A stretch of 5,558 nucleotides of DNA. Source: Actinomycetota bacterium. Its GTDB lineage: Bacteria; Actinomycetota; Actinomycetes; Nanopelagicales; Nanopelagicaceae. Made by a program: the position numbers and the translations under genes. Under the pieces are notes generated by a model. That model did not search any database. It was given only the letters and a program-made list of their open reading frames with translations, and was not told the DNA's origin. Of the stretch, positions 1-5,409 are shown in pieces (position 1 is the stretch's first letter; each line of letters begins with the position of its first letter). The stretch spans positions 1 through 5,558 of the forward strand of contig SXRC01000100.1 in assembly GCA_005793655.1 (NCBI GenBank), given 5' to 3'.

Positions 1-480
1 GGACAAACTGTTTCAGTCAAAGGTCCAAAGGGAACGCTGACTCATGTACTTGCTGAACCAATTGCAGCTAAGCAAGAGGGTGCAATTCTTACTATCTCTT
101 GTCCAGATGAGACACGTGAAGCACGTTCACTTCATGGAATGTCTCGCACCATGATCTCAAACATGATTCAAGGAGTAACAAAGGGATACAGCAAGAAGAT
201 AAATATTGTTGGCGTGGGATACAAGGTTGCTGCAAAGGGCAAAAACCTAGAGTTTGCTCTCGGCTACAGCCACCCAATTAACTTCATTGCTGATGAGGGA
301 ATAACTTTTAAAATTGATTCACCAACAGAGATCGAAGTTGTTGGTATTGATAAGCAGTTAGTAGGTGAAACCGCTGCAAAGATTCAAAAGCTTCGCAAGG
401 TTGATCCTTATAAGGGCAAGGGTCTACATCTTGAGGGAGCTTATATTCGCCGCAAGCAAGGAAAGACAGGTAAAAAATAA
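1..480 (+). CDS. rplF: 50S ribosomal protein L6 (uL6), 5' end cut by window
   Basis: This is the C-terminal 159 residues of L6, a two-domain 23S rRNA-binding protein of the large subunit near the factor-binding region. The frame is open from base 1 and starts inside the family's N-terminal strand (GQTVSVKGPKG). Family length is about 178-180, so roughly 20 residues are missing upstream of the window. The second domain is complete: the conserved GVGYKV lies at local residues 71-76, the ALGYSHP strand at 86-92 and the C-terminal PYKGKG signature at 136-141, followed by a basic tail ending in GKTGKK. An internal ATG at 139 is only a methionine within the protein, not the start. The TAA stop at 478-480 shares its last A with the rplR ATG, so the two are probably translationally coupled. 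Identification is by sequence motifs and operon position. Confidence 0.97.
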   Translation, partial: GQTVSVKGPKGTLTHVLAEPIAAKQEGAILTISCPDETREARSLHGMSRTMISNMIQGVTKGYSKKINIVGVGYKVAAKGKNLEFALGYSHPINFIADEGITFKIDSPTEIEVVGIDKQLVGETAAKIQKLRKVDPYKGKGLHLEGAYIRRKQGKTGKK

Positions 481-857
481 TGACTATCGGTTCTAAGGTC
501 GTTAAGGGTTCTGCTACTAAGGCGCGAATCCGCCGTCACTTCCGTCTGCGCAAACGTGTTTCTGGTACCTCAACTCGTCCACGGTTAGTAGTTTCTCGTT
601 CTGCTCGCCACTTATTTGTTCAAGTTGTCGATGACACCACCTCCACTACTTTGGCATCTGCCTCCACTATGGAGAAAGAGCTACGCAGCTTTGCAGGGGA
701 TAAAACTGCAAAGGCAAAGCAGATTGGTGAATTAATTGCCAAGCGGGCAAAAGAAAAAGGAATTTCTACTGTGGTATTTGATCGCGGTGGCAATAAGTAT
801 CACGGCCGAGTTGCAGCAGTTGCAACAAGTGCTCGTGCAAACGGATTGGAGTTCTAA
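480..857 (+). CDS. rplR: 50S ribosomal protein L18 (uL18)
   Basis: Complete 125-residue L18, which binds 5S rRNA with L5 and anchors it in the central protuberance. The N-terminal 40 residues are strongly basic (ARIRRHFRLRKR at 15-26, then RPRLVVSRS at 33-41), typical of the RNA-binding arm. The C-terminal signature FDRGGNKYHGRV (100-111) followed by ARANGLEF at the terminus is diagnostic of the family. The start is the ATG overlapping the rplF stop (TAATG at 478-482). A weak AAGG/AGG Shine-Dalgarno lies inside the end of rplF around 458-470. It ends with another TAATG overlap into rpsE. Length is normal for an actinobacterial L18 and I see no unusual feature. Confidence 0.97.
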   Translation: MTIGSKVVKGSATKARIRRHFRLRKRVSGTSTRPRLVVSRSARHLFVQVVDDTTSTTLASASTMEKELRSFAGDKTAKAKQIGELIAKRAKEKGISTVVFDRGGNKYHGRVAAVATSARANGLEF

Positions 858-1480
858 TGGCCGCGAATACAACCCCTACTACTGGTAGTCGCTCCGAGAA
901 GCCAAAAGGCGGACGCGAAAAACGCGAACGTCGCGATGGTGATTTCCAAAAAGAAAAATCACCATATACCGAGCGAGTAGTTTTCATTAACCGTGTTGCC
1001 AAAGTTGTTAAGGGTGGACGCCGTTTCTCTTTCACTGCATTAGTTGTAGTTGGAGATGGTAAAGGCATGGTTGGTATTGGATATGGCAAAGCAAAAGAGG
1101 TGCCACAAGCTATTGCGAAAGCGGTAGAGGATGGCAAAAAGAATTTCTTTAAAGTTCCATTACTAAATGGAACAATTCCTCATCCAGTACAGGGTGAAAA
1201 AGCTGCCGGAGTTATCTTGCTTCGCCCAGCATCTCCTGGAACTGGTGTAATCGCCGGTGGTCCAGTTCGCGCCGTACTTGAGTGTGCTGGAATTACCGAT
1301 GTGCTTACTAAATCTTTGGGTTCAGGAAATCCAATTAATATGGTGCACGCCACCGCTGCTGCATTAAAAATGTTGGAAAACCCAACTGCAATTGCAGCTC
1401 GTCGTGGTCGTCCACTTGAAGATGTTGCTCCAGCTGCCTTGACTAGATTAATTGCAGAGCAAGTAAAGGTTGGTGCCTAA
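857..1480 (+). CDS. rpsE: 30S ribosomal protein S5 (uS5)
   Basis: Complete 207-residue S5, a small-subunit protein involved in decoding fidelity and in the mRNA entry site. The N-terminal double-stranded-RNA-binding-like domain spans about 38-103, including NRVAKVVKGGRRFSFTALV (45-63). Its KGGRR turn corresponds to the loop near the spectinomycin pocket in E. coli S5. VGDGKGMVGIGYGKAKEVP (65-83) is the family signature. The C-terminal domain contains PASPGTGVIAGGPVRAVLE (124-142) and GSGNPINMV (155-163). Compared with E. coli (167 residues), it has an N-terminal extension of about 35 residues, low-complexity and rich in Lys/Arg/Glu/Thr/Gly, as is common in actinobacterial S5. GGAG at 848-851, within the last codons of rplR, gives a Shine-Dalgarno 5 nt before the ATG. 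Both junctions are TAATG overlaps. Confidence 0.97.
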   Translation: MAANTTPTTGSRSEKPKGGREKRERRDGDFQKEKSPYTERVVFINRVAKVVKGGRRFSFTALVVVGDGKGMVGIGYGKAKEVPQAIAKAVEDGKKNFFKVPLLNGTIPHPVQGEKAAGVILLRPASPGTGVIAGGPVRAVLECAGITDVLTKSLGSGNPINMVHATAAALKMLENPTAIAARRGRPLEDVAPAALTRLIAEQVKVGA

Positions 1481-1662
1481 TGAAAAGATTAAAAGTTACT
1501 CAAGTTAGATCTAAGGTTGGAAATCCTCCTGATCAACGCGACACACTTCGCTCTCTTGGTTTAAAGCGAATTGGTGATGTAGTTGTAAAGGAAGATCGCC
1601 CAGAGATTCGTGGCATGGTTTACGCCGTGCGTCACTTAATTGCAGTTGAGGAGGTTGAATAA
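1480..1662 (+). CDS. rpmD: 50S ribosomal protein L30 (uL30)
   Basis: Complete 60-residue L30, a small single-domain large-subunit protein. The diagnostic core is present: VRSKVGNPPDQRDTLRSLGLKRIGDVV (9-35), containing the GNPPxQRxTLRxLGL pattern, then EDRPEIRGMVYAVRHLI (38-54), with the conserved RGM and VRHL. The ATG overlaps the rpsE stop by one base; AAAGGT about 9 nt upstream, inside rpsE, can serve as ribosome-binding site. Its final codons (Glu-Glu-Val-Glu) are written GAG GAG GTT GAA and so also provide a GAGGAGG Shine-Dalgarno at 1648-1654 for rplO. Length is normal. Confidence 0.96.
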   Translation: MKRLKVTQVRSKVGNPPDQRDTLRSLGLKRIGDVVVKEDRPEIRGMVYAVRHLIAVEEVE

Positions 1663-1664
1663 CA

Positions 1665-2105
1665 ATGGTGCTTAAGATTCATCATTTACGTCCAGCACCT
1701 GGTGCTAAAAAAGCTAAGACTCGTAAGGGTCGTGGTGAGGCATCAAAGGGAAAGACAGCTGGTCGTGGTGGCAAAGGAACGCGTGCTCGTAACGTAGTTC
1801 GTGCTGGATTTGAAGGCGGTCAATTGCCATTAGTTATGCGCTTGCCAAAACTTCGTGGATTTAAAAATCCAGAAAGAATTGAGTATCAGGCGGTAAATAT
1901 TTCAACGATTAACTCACTTTATCCAAAAGGTGGGGATGTCACAGTTGATGATTTAGTTAAAAAAGGTGCAGCTCGTATGGGTCATCCGGTAAAAGTGCTT
2001 GGTAATGGTGAGATATCAGTGAAGGTTGCTGTTTTAGCTCATGCATTCTCTAGCTCTGCTACTGAGAAGATCACCGCCGCTGGTGGAACTGCAAAAACAC
2101 TTTAA
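1665..2105 (+). CDS. rplO: 50S ribosomal protein L15 (uL15)
   Basis: Complete 146-residue L15, a late-acting large-subunit assembly protein. The N-terminal half is an extended basic Gly/Lys/Arg-rich tail (about 10-45, with KTAGRGGKGTRAR at 30-42) that would thread into 23S rRNA. The globular C-terminal half begins near FEGGQLPLVMRLPKLRGFKN (49-68) and includes the signature VKVLGNGEISVKVAVLAHAF (109-128) and the closing SATEKITAAGGT. The ATG is two bases after the rpmD stop. GAGGAGG at 1648-1654 lies 10 nt upstream, the strongest ribosome-binding site in the five-gene run and fully inside rpmD. It is the last gene before the 29-nt gap to secY. Confidence 0.97.
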   Translation: MVLKIHHLRPAPGAKKAKTRKGRGEASKGKTAGRGGKGTRARNVVRAGFEGGQLPLVMRLPKLRGFKNPERIEYQAVNISTINSLYPKGGDVTVDDLVKKGAARMGHPVKVLGNGEISVKVAVLAHAFSSSATEKITAAGGTAKTL

Positions 2106-2121
2106 TAGTTAAATTTAGATA

Positions 2122-2129
2122 GAAGGGAG
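2122..2129 (+). promoter_or_regulatory. Shine-Dalgarno of secY, sets TTG start
   Basis: The sequence GAAGGGAG lies in the 29-nt rplO-secY gap, 5 nt before the TTG at 2135. An in-frame TAG at 2120-2122 prevents extension upstream, and no ATG or GTG lies between that stop and the TTG. The first downstream ATG is inside TM1, so the TTG is the only sensible start. Confidence 0.8.
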
Positions 2130-2134
2130 ATATC

Positions 2135-3430
2135 TTGTTATCAGCATTTGCTAAGGCGTTTAAAACTCCTGATCTTCGCGTCAAGATTTTCTTCACCCTA
2201 GCTATCATGGCGTTGTTTAGATTAGGTTCAGTAATTCCAACCCCTGGTGTTTCCTATGTGAATGTGCAGGAGTGTCTTAAGACTGCAAACACTGGTGGAT
2301 TATTTGGTTTGATTAACTTATTTAGTGGTGGCGCATTGTTACAACTAAGCGTTTTTGCCCTCGGTATCATGCCTTACATCACCAGCTCGATCATCGTGCA
2401 ATTATTAACAGTTGTAATTCCTAGATTTGAAGCATTAAAGAAGGAAGGCCAATCAGGAACTGCCAAATTAACCCAATACACCCGTTACCTAACAATTGGT
2501 TTGGCTATTTTGCAATCAACTGGCTTAGTTGCAGTTGCACAAATTGAGGGTCGAATTTTCCCAAACTGTGCTCTACCAATTATTCCAGATTCATCATGGC
2601 AGCGAATTATTACCATGATTGCAGTAATGACTGCTGGTACATCAGTAATTATGTGGTTAGGTGAGTTAATTACCGATCGTGGTGTTGGAAACGGTATGTC
2701 AATCTTGATTTTCACCTCAATTGCTGCAACATTTCCAGGTCAACTTTGGTCAATTAAATTACAAAAAGGCTGGTTTGCATTCCTATTTATTATGGCAGTT
2801 GGCGTTCTTATTGTTGCTGCGGTGGTATTTGTGGAGCAAGCACAACGGCGAATCCCGGTTCAGTATGCCAAGCGTCAAGTAGGTCGTCAGCAATATGGCG
2901 GAACAAGTACCTATATTCCAATTAAGGTTAACCAATCAGGTGTTATTCCAGTTATTTTTGCATCTTCACTCCTTTATATTCCATCACTGATTGTTAACTT
3001 CAGTGGTAGCCAAGCTGGCTGGGCTATTTGGGTGTCAAAAAATCTAGTCAATGGCGATAACTACTTCTACATCGCACTTTATGCTTTATTAATTGTTTTC
3101 TTCACCTATTTCTATGTCGCAATCACATTTAATCCAGATGAAGTCTCTGACAATATGAAAAAGTATGGTGGCTTTATTCCAGGAATCAGAGCAGGCAGAC
3201 CGACCTCTGAGTATCTGCAATATGTCTTATCAAGAATTACTGCCCCCGGCGCCCTCTATCTTTCTATCGTTGCCGTCATTCCATTTATTGCATTAATTCT
3301 TTTCCAAGCTTCACAAAACTTTCCATTTGGTGGCACCTCAATTTTGATTGTTGTTGGCGTTGGCTTGGATACTGCCAAGCAGATTGAATCTCAATTACAA
3401 CAACGCTCGTATGAGGGGTTCTTGCGCTAA
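2135..3430 (+). CDS. secY: Preprotein translocase channel subunit SecY
   Basis: Complete 431-residue SecY, the pore of the SecYEG translocon in the cytoplasmic membrane, which exports unfolded preproteins with SecA and inserts membrane proteins. Ten membrane segments can be placed by eye: TM1 about 17-37, plug helix about 55-67, TM2b 68-93, TM3 115-136, TM4 156-176, TM5 186-203, TM6 211-233, TM7 269-289, TM8 310-331, TM9 370-391 and TM10 399-411. The basic cytosolic loop between TM6 and TM7 carries ERRIPVQYAKRQ-like residues (here QAQRRIPVQYAKRQ, 235-248). SGVIPVIFASSLL (268-280) is a family signature, and the SecA/ribosome-contacting loop 332-368 contains YGGFIPGIRAGRPT (344-357). Two cysteines, C47 and C145, fall on the outer face. 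The start is TTG with a good Shine-Dalgarno; the stop overlaps adk (TAATG, 3428-3432). Length is normal. Confidence 0.98.
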   Translation: MLSAFAKAFKTPDLRVKIFFTLAIMALFRLGSVIPTPGVSYVNVQECLKTANTGGLFGLINLFSGGALLQLSVFALGIMPYITSSIIVQLLTVVIPRFEALKKEGQSGTAKLTQYTRYLTIGLAILQSTGLVAVAQIEGRIFPNCALPIIPDSSWQRIITMIAVMTAGTSVIMWLGELITDRGVGNGMSILIFTSIAATFPGQLWSIKLQKGWFAFLFIMAVGVLIVAAVVFVEQAQRRIPVQYAKRQVGRQQYGGTSTYIPIKVNQSGVIPVIFASSLLYIPSLIVNFSGSQAGWAIWVSKNLVNGDNYFYIALYALLIVFFTYFYVAITFNPDEVSDNMKKYGGFIPGIRAGRPTSEYLQYVLSRITAPGALYLSIVAVIPFIALILFQASQNFPFGGTSILIVVGVGLDTAKQIESQLQQRSYEGFLR

Positions 3431-4074
3431 TGCGATTAATCCTGGTTGGACCACCAGGTGCTGGTAAAGGAACACAAGCAGTTCACTTAGCTGCTTACTA
3501 CCAAATTCCACACATCTCAACTGGTGACATTTTTCGTGCTAATTTAAAAAATGGCACCGAACTTGGTAAACAAGCCCAATCATTTATGGATCGCGGTGAA
3601 TTAGTGCCGGATTCAGTTACAAATGAGATGGTTAAAGATCGCCTTGGTAATCCAGATGCTGCTAAAGGCTTTTTACTTGATGGCTTTCCACGTAACACCA
3701 ACCAAGCAGAGGTTCTTGATCAAATTTTAATAGAGAAGAATATGCCACTTGATGCCGCCTTGGAATTAAAGATTGACCATACTGAAATTATTAAGCGATT
3801 ATCAGGACGTAGAACCTGTCGCGGCTGCGGTGCATCTTCACATGTTGAGTTTGAAAAACCAAAAGTGGCGGGAGTATGTGATAAGTGTGGTGGTCAGTTA
3901 TACCAACGCGAAGATGATAAAGAAGAGGTATTAAACCGAAGATTAGAAATTTACTCCCAACAAACTGAATCAATTATCACCTTTTATAAATCAAAGGGAT
4001 TGCTTAAAAACATTTCAGCAATAGGTGATGTGGAATCAATAACTAAAATAGCTATATCAGCCCTGGGAAAGTAA
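3430..4074 (+). CDS. adk: Adenylate kinase, zinc-finger LID (long) form
   Basis: Complete 214-residue cytosolic adenylate kinase (ATP + AMP = 2 ADP). The P-loop GPPGAGKGT is at 7-15 and the AMP-binding domain follows, with HISTGDIFR at 28-36 and GELVPD at 56-61. The family signature FLLDGFPR is at 81-88. The LID (about 122-159) has four cysteines in two CxxC pairs, C130/C133 and C150/C153, the structural zinc site of long-form enzymes. GRRTC at 126-130, R160 of QRxDD and the RRLEIY helix at 170-175 supply the phosphate-binding arginines. The ATG overlaps the secY stop; GAGGGG at 3413-3418 is 11 nt upstream, inside secY, so expression is probably tied to secY translation. map begins one base after its stop. 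The secY-adk-map order is common in Gram-positives. Confidence 0.98.
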   Translation: MRLILVGPPGAGKGTQAVHLAAYYQIPHISTGDIFRANLKNGTELGKQAQSFMDRGELVPDSVTNEMVKDRLGNPDAAKGFLLDGFPRNTNQAEVLDQILIEKNMPLDAALELKIDHTEIIKRLSGRRTCRGCGASSHVEFEKPKVAGVCDKCGGQLYQREDDKEEVLNRRLEIYSQQTESIITFYKSKGLLKNISAIGDVESITKIAISALGK

Positions 4075-4075
4075 G

Positions 4076-4885
4076 ATGGCAATTGAGATAAAAAATCTCT
4101 CCCAATTAAAATCCATGCGTAAAGCTGGTTTAGTGGTAGCTGATACTTTAAAACTAATTAAGCAATCAGCTCAAGTTGGCATGACCACATTAGATTTAAA
4201 TGATTTAGCAATAGCCAACCTAACAAAGCATGGTGCCACTTCATCGTTTTTGGGCTATCACGGATTTCCAGCGGTAATTTGTGCCTCAGTTAATGAAGAG
4301 GTAGTGCATGGAATTCCTAATAAAAGAAAATTAATATCTGGTGATGTTTTATCAATTGATTTTGGAGCAATTATTCAGGGCTGGCATGGAGATGCTGCCA
4401 TCTCATTTGGCCTAGGTGAGATTGATCCGGCAGATCAAAAGCTAATGGATGTATGTGAGCAATCTTTGTGGCGAGGAATTGCTGCTGGAAAATGTGGCGG
4501 TAAGTTAACTGACATATCTGCTGCGGTTGAAGGTTATATAAATTCGCAAGGTAAATATGGAATCTTGCGTGAGTATGGTGGCCACGGAATTGGTAGTGCG
4601 ATGCATCAGGAGCCACACATATTAAATTTTGGACCAGCCGGAAATGGACCAGAGCTAGTTGTTGGAATGGCACTTGCAATCGAACCAATGATTACCAGAG
4701 GCAATGAGCGCACTAAGGTTTTAAGTGATGATTGGACTGTGGTTTCACAAGATTCATCCAAAGGTGCTCACTTTGAACACACCTACACAATCGCACCAGA
4801 TGGCAAAGCCTTTGTATTAACTGCATTAGATGGTGGTGTGAATGAGTTAGCCAAATTGGGTGTTGAAATCTCTGATTTGCTCTGA
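4076..4885 (+). CDS. map: Methionine aminopeptidase, type I
   Basis: Complete 269-residue methionine aminopeptidase of the pita-bread fold, which removes the initiator Met from nascent proteins with a small second residue. All five metal ligands are visible at the family spacing: D95 (in SIDFG), D106 (in GWHGDAA), H170 (in GGHGIG), E203 (in AIEPM) and E234 (in AHFEHT). The substrate-binding histidines correspond to H78 (VVHGIP) and H177 (AMHQEPH). It begins directly with the catalytic domain, without the N-terminal zinc-finger/SH3-binding extension found in some type I enzymes. The ATG is one base after the adk stop; GGGAAAG just upstream, inside adk, is a plausible Shine-Dalgarno. It is the last gene of the secY-adk-map block and is followed by a candidate terminator. 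Confidence 0.97.
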   Translation: MAIEIKNLSQLKSMRKAGLVVADTLKLIKQSAQVGMTTLDLNDLAIANLTKHGATSSFLGYHGFPAVICASVNEEVVHGIPNKRKLISGDVLSIDFGAIIQGWHGDAAISFGLGEIDPADQKLMDVCEQSLWRGIAAGKCGGKLTDISAAVEGYINSQGKYGILREYGGHGIGSAMHQEPHILNFGPAGNGPELVVGMALAIEPMITRGNERTKVLSDDWTVVSQDSSKGAHFEHTYTIAPDGKAFVLTALDGGVNELAKLGVEISDLL

Positions 4886-4901
4886 TCGGCCCCAGATTTT
4901 C

Positions 4902-4942
4902 CCGCATAATGTGAAGGGGGGATTAGCGGATTTTCTTTTTCT
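4902..4942 (+). terminator. Candidate intrinsic terminator after map
   Basis: A stem forms between CCGCATAAT (4902-4910) and ATTAGCGG (4922-4929). It has four G-C pairs at the base, a single bulged A at 4906 and four A-U pairs above. The 11-nt loop GTGAAGGGGGG (4911-4921) closes it. It is followed directly by the U-tract TTTTCTTTTTCT (4931-4942), the classical intrinsic-terminator arrangement, 17 nt past the map stop. The stem is only moderately strong because of the bulge and large loop, so termination may be partial. If real, it separates the spc/secY unit from infA-rpmJ-rpsM, which would then need its own promoter. I could not identify that promoter convincingly; the best -10-like match is TAATTT at 4989-4994, with no good -35. 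Confidence 0.5.
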
Positions 4943-5003
4943 ACCCCCACCTCCTAAACTATCCCTCCTGCCTCGCAAGGGGTAAACCTAATTTAGAACA
5001 GAG

Positions 5004-5010
5004 AAGTAGG
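5004..5010 (+). promoter_or_regulatory. Shine-Dalgarno of infA, supports TTG start
   Basis: AAGTAGG resembles AAGGAGG with one mismatch and sits 6 nt before the TTG at 5017. Translation from that TTG gives the exact family N-terminus (MAKKDGAIE), so the non-AUG start is preferred over anything downstream. Confidence 0.65.
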
Positions 5011-5016
5011 TATCGC

Positions 5017-5238
5017 TTGGCCAAGAAAGACGGTGCAATTGAGATCGAAGGCACTGTTGCTGAAGCACTACCAAATGCAATGTTCCGAGTTGAGTTAACA
5101 AATGGGCACAAAGTTTTAGCACATATCAGTGGAAAGATGCGTCAGAACTATATTCGTATTTTGCCGGCAGATAAAGTGATTGTAGAACTTAGTCCATACG
5201 ATCTCACCAGAGGTCGAATTATTTATCGTTACAAATAA
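5017..5238 (+). CDS. infA: Translation initiation factor IF-1
   Basis: Complete 73-residue IF-1, an S1-type OB-fold protein that occupies the 30S A site during initiation and works with IF-2 and IF-3. Nearly the whole sequence is family consensus: KDGAIEIEGTV at 4-14, LPNAMFRVELTNGHKVLAHISGKMR covering 18-42, and IRILPADKVIVELSPYDLTRGRI from 46 to 68, ending YRYK. The start is TTG at 5017; it restores the invariant MAKK N-terminus and has an AAGTAGG Shine-Dalgarno. It lies 131 nt beyond map, after a candidate terminator and a pyrimidine-rich stretch, so it may head the infA-rpmJ-rpsM transcript. A weak start on an initiation factor gene could make its expression sensitive to initiation-factor levels, by analogy with infC and IF-3; this is speculation. 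Confidence 0.98.
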   Translation: MAKKDGAIEIEGTVAEALPNAMFRVELTNGHKVLAHISGKMRQNYIRILPADKVIVELSPYDLTRGRIIYRYK

Positions 5239-5266
5239 ATAATTATTTAAACTGAAGTTGTATGGA

Positions 5267-5274
5267 AGGTGATC
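5267..5274 (+). promoter_or_regulatory. Extended Shine-Dalgarno of rpmJ, supports GTG start
   Basis: AGGTGATC is an uninterrupted eight-base match to the complement of the usual bacterial 16S rRNA 3' end (GATCACCT). It runs right up to the GTG start at 5275, with the AGG core 5 nt from the start. The preceding GGA (5264-5266) adds partial pairing. This settles the GTG as the start. Confidence 0.7.
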
Positions 5275-5388
5275 GTGAAGGTCAAACCTAGCGTTAAAAA
5301 GATTTGCGACAAATGCAAAGTTATTCGTCGCAATGGCCGGGTTATGATTATTTGCGACAACCTACGTCACAAACAACGGCAGGGTTAA
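5275..5388 (+). CDS. rpmJ: 50S ribosomal protein L36 (bL36), zinc-binding form
   Basis: Complete 37-residue L36, the smallest large-subunit protein, starting MKVKPSVKKICDKCK and ending RHKQRQG. Zinc ligands C11, C14, C27 and H32 are all present, so this is the zinc-containing (C+) version rather than the zinc-independent paralog that some actinobacteria induce under zinc starvation. The start is GTG with an eight-base Shine-Dalgarno match. The sequence is close to actinobacterial L36 proteins as I remember them. It is 36 nt after infA, presumably cotranscribed, and precedes the structured rpsM leader. Confidence 0.97.
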   Translation: MKVKPSVKKICDKCKVIRRNGRVMIICDNLRHKQRQG

Positions 5389-5409
5389 TTTAAGAGCGCG
5401 TAATGCGAC

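Noticed and set aside
139..480. ATG at 139 as the true start of rplF
   Set aside because: The same frame is open from base 1 and encodes conserved L6 N-terminal domain sequence, so the gene simply begins before the window.
766..1137. Long minus-strand open frame opposite rplR/rpsE
   Set aside because: It is a shadow of two strongly conserved ribosomal-protein genes, with no recognisable domain and no independent start context.
4371..4688. Minus-strand open frame of about 105 codons opposite map
   Set aside because: It is antisense to the conserved catalytic region of methionine aminopeptidase, and its translation has no family resemblance.
4905..4910. CATAAT as a -10 promoter element for infA
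   Set aside because: The only -35-like sequence nearby (TTGCTC, 4877-4882) is about 22 bp away, too far, and the same bases form the 5' arm of the candidate terminator stem.
4989..4994. TAATTT as the infA -10 promoter element
   Set aside because: It fits a loose TAnnnT pattern and is well placed for a short leader, but there is no recognisable -35 (TCCTGC or CTCCTG at the right spacing), so it is not called as a feature.
5262..5291. Short ATG frame overlapping the rpmJ start
   Set aside because: It is only nine codons, out of frame with rpmJ, and its bases are explained by the rpmJ Shine-Dalgarno and start.
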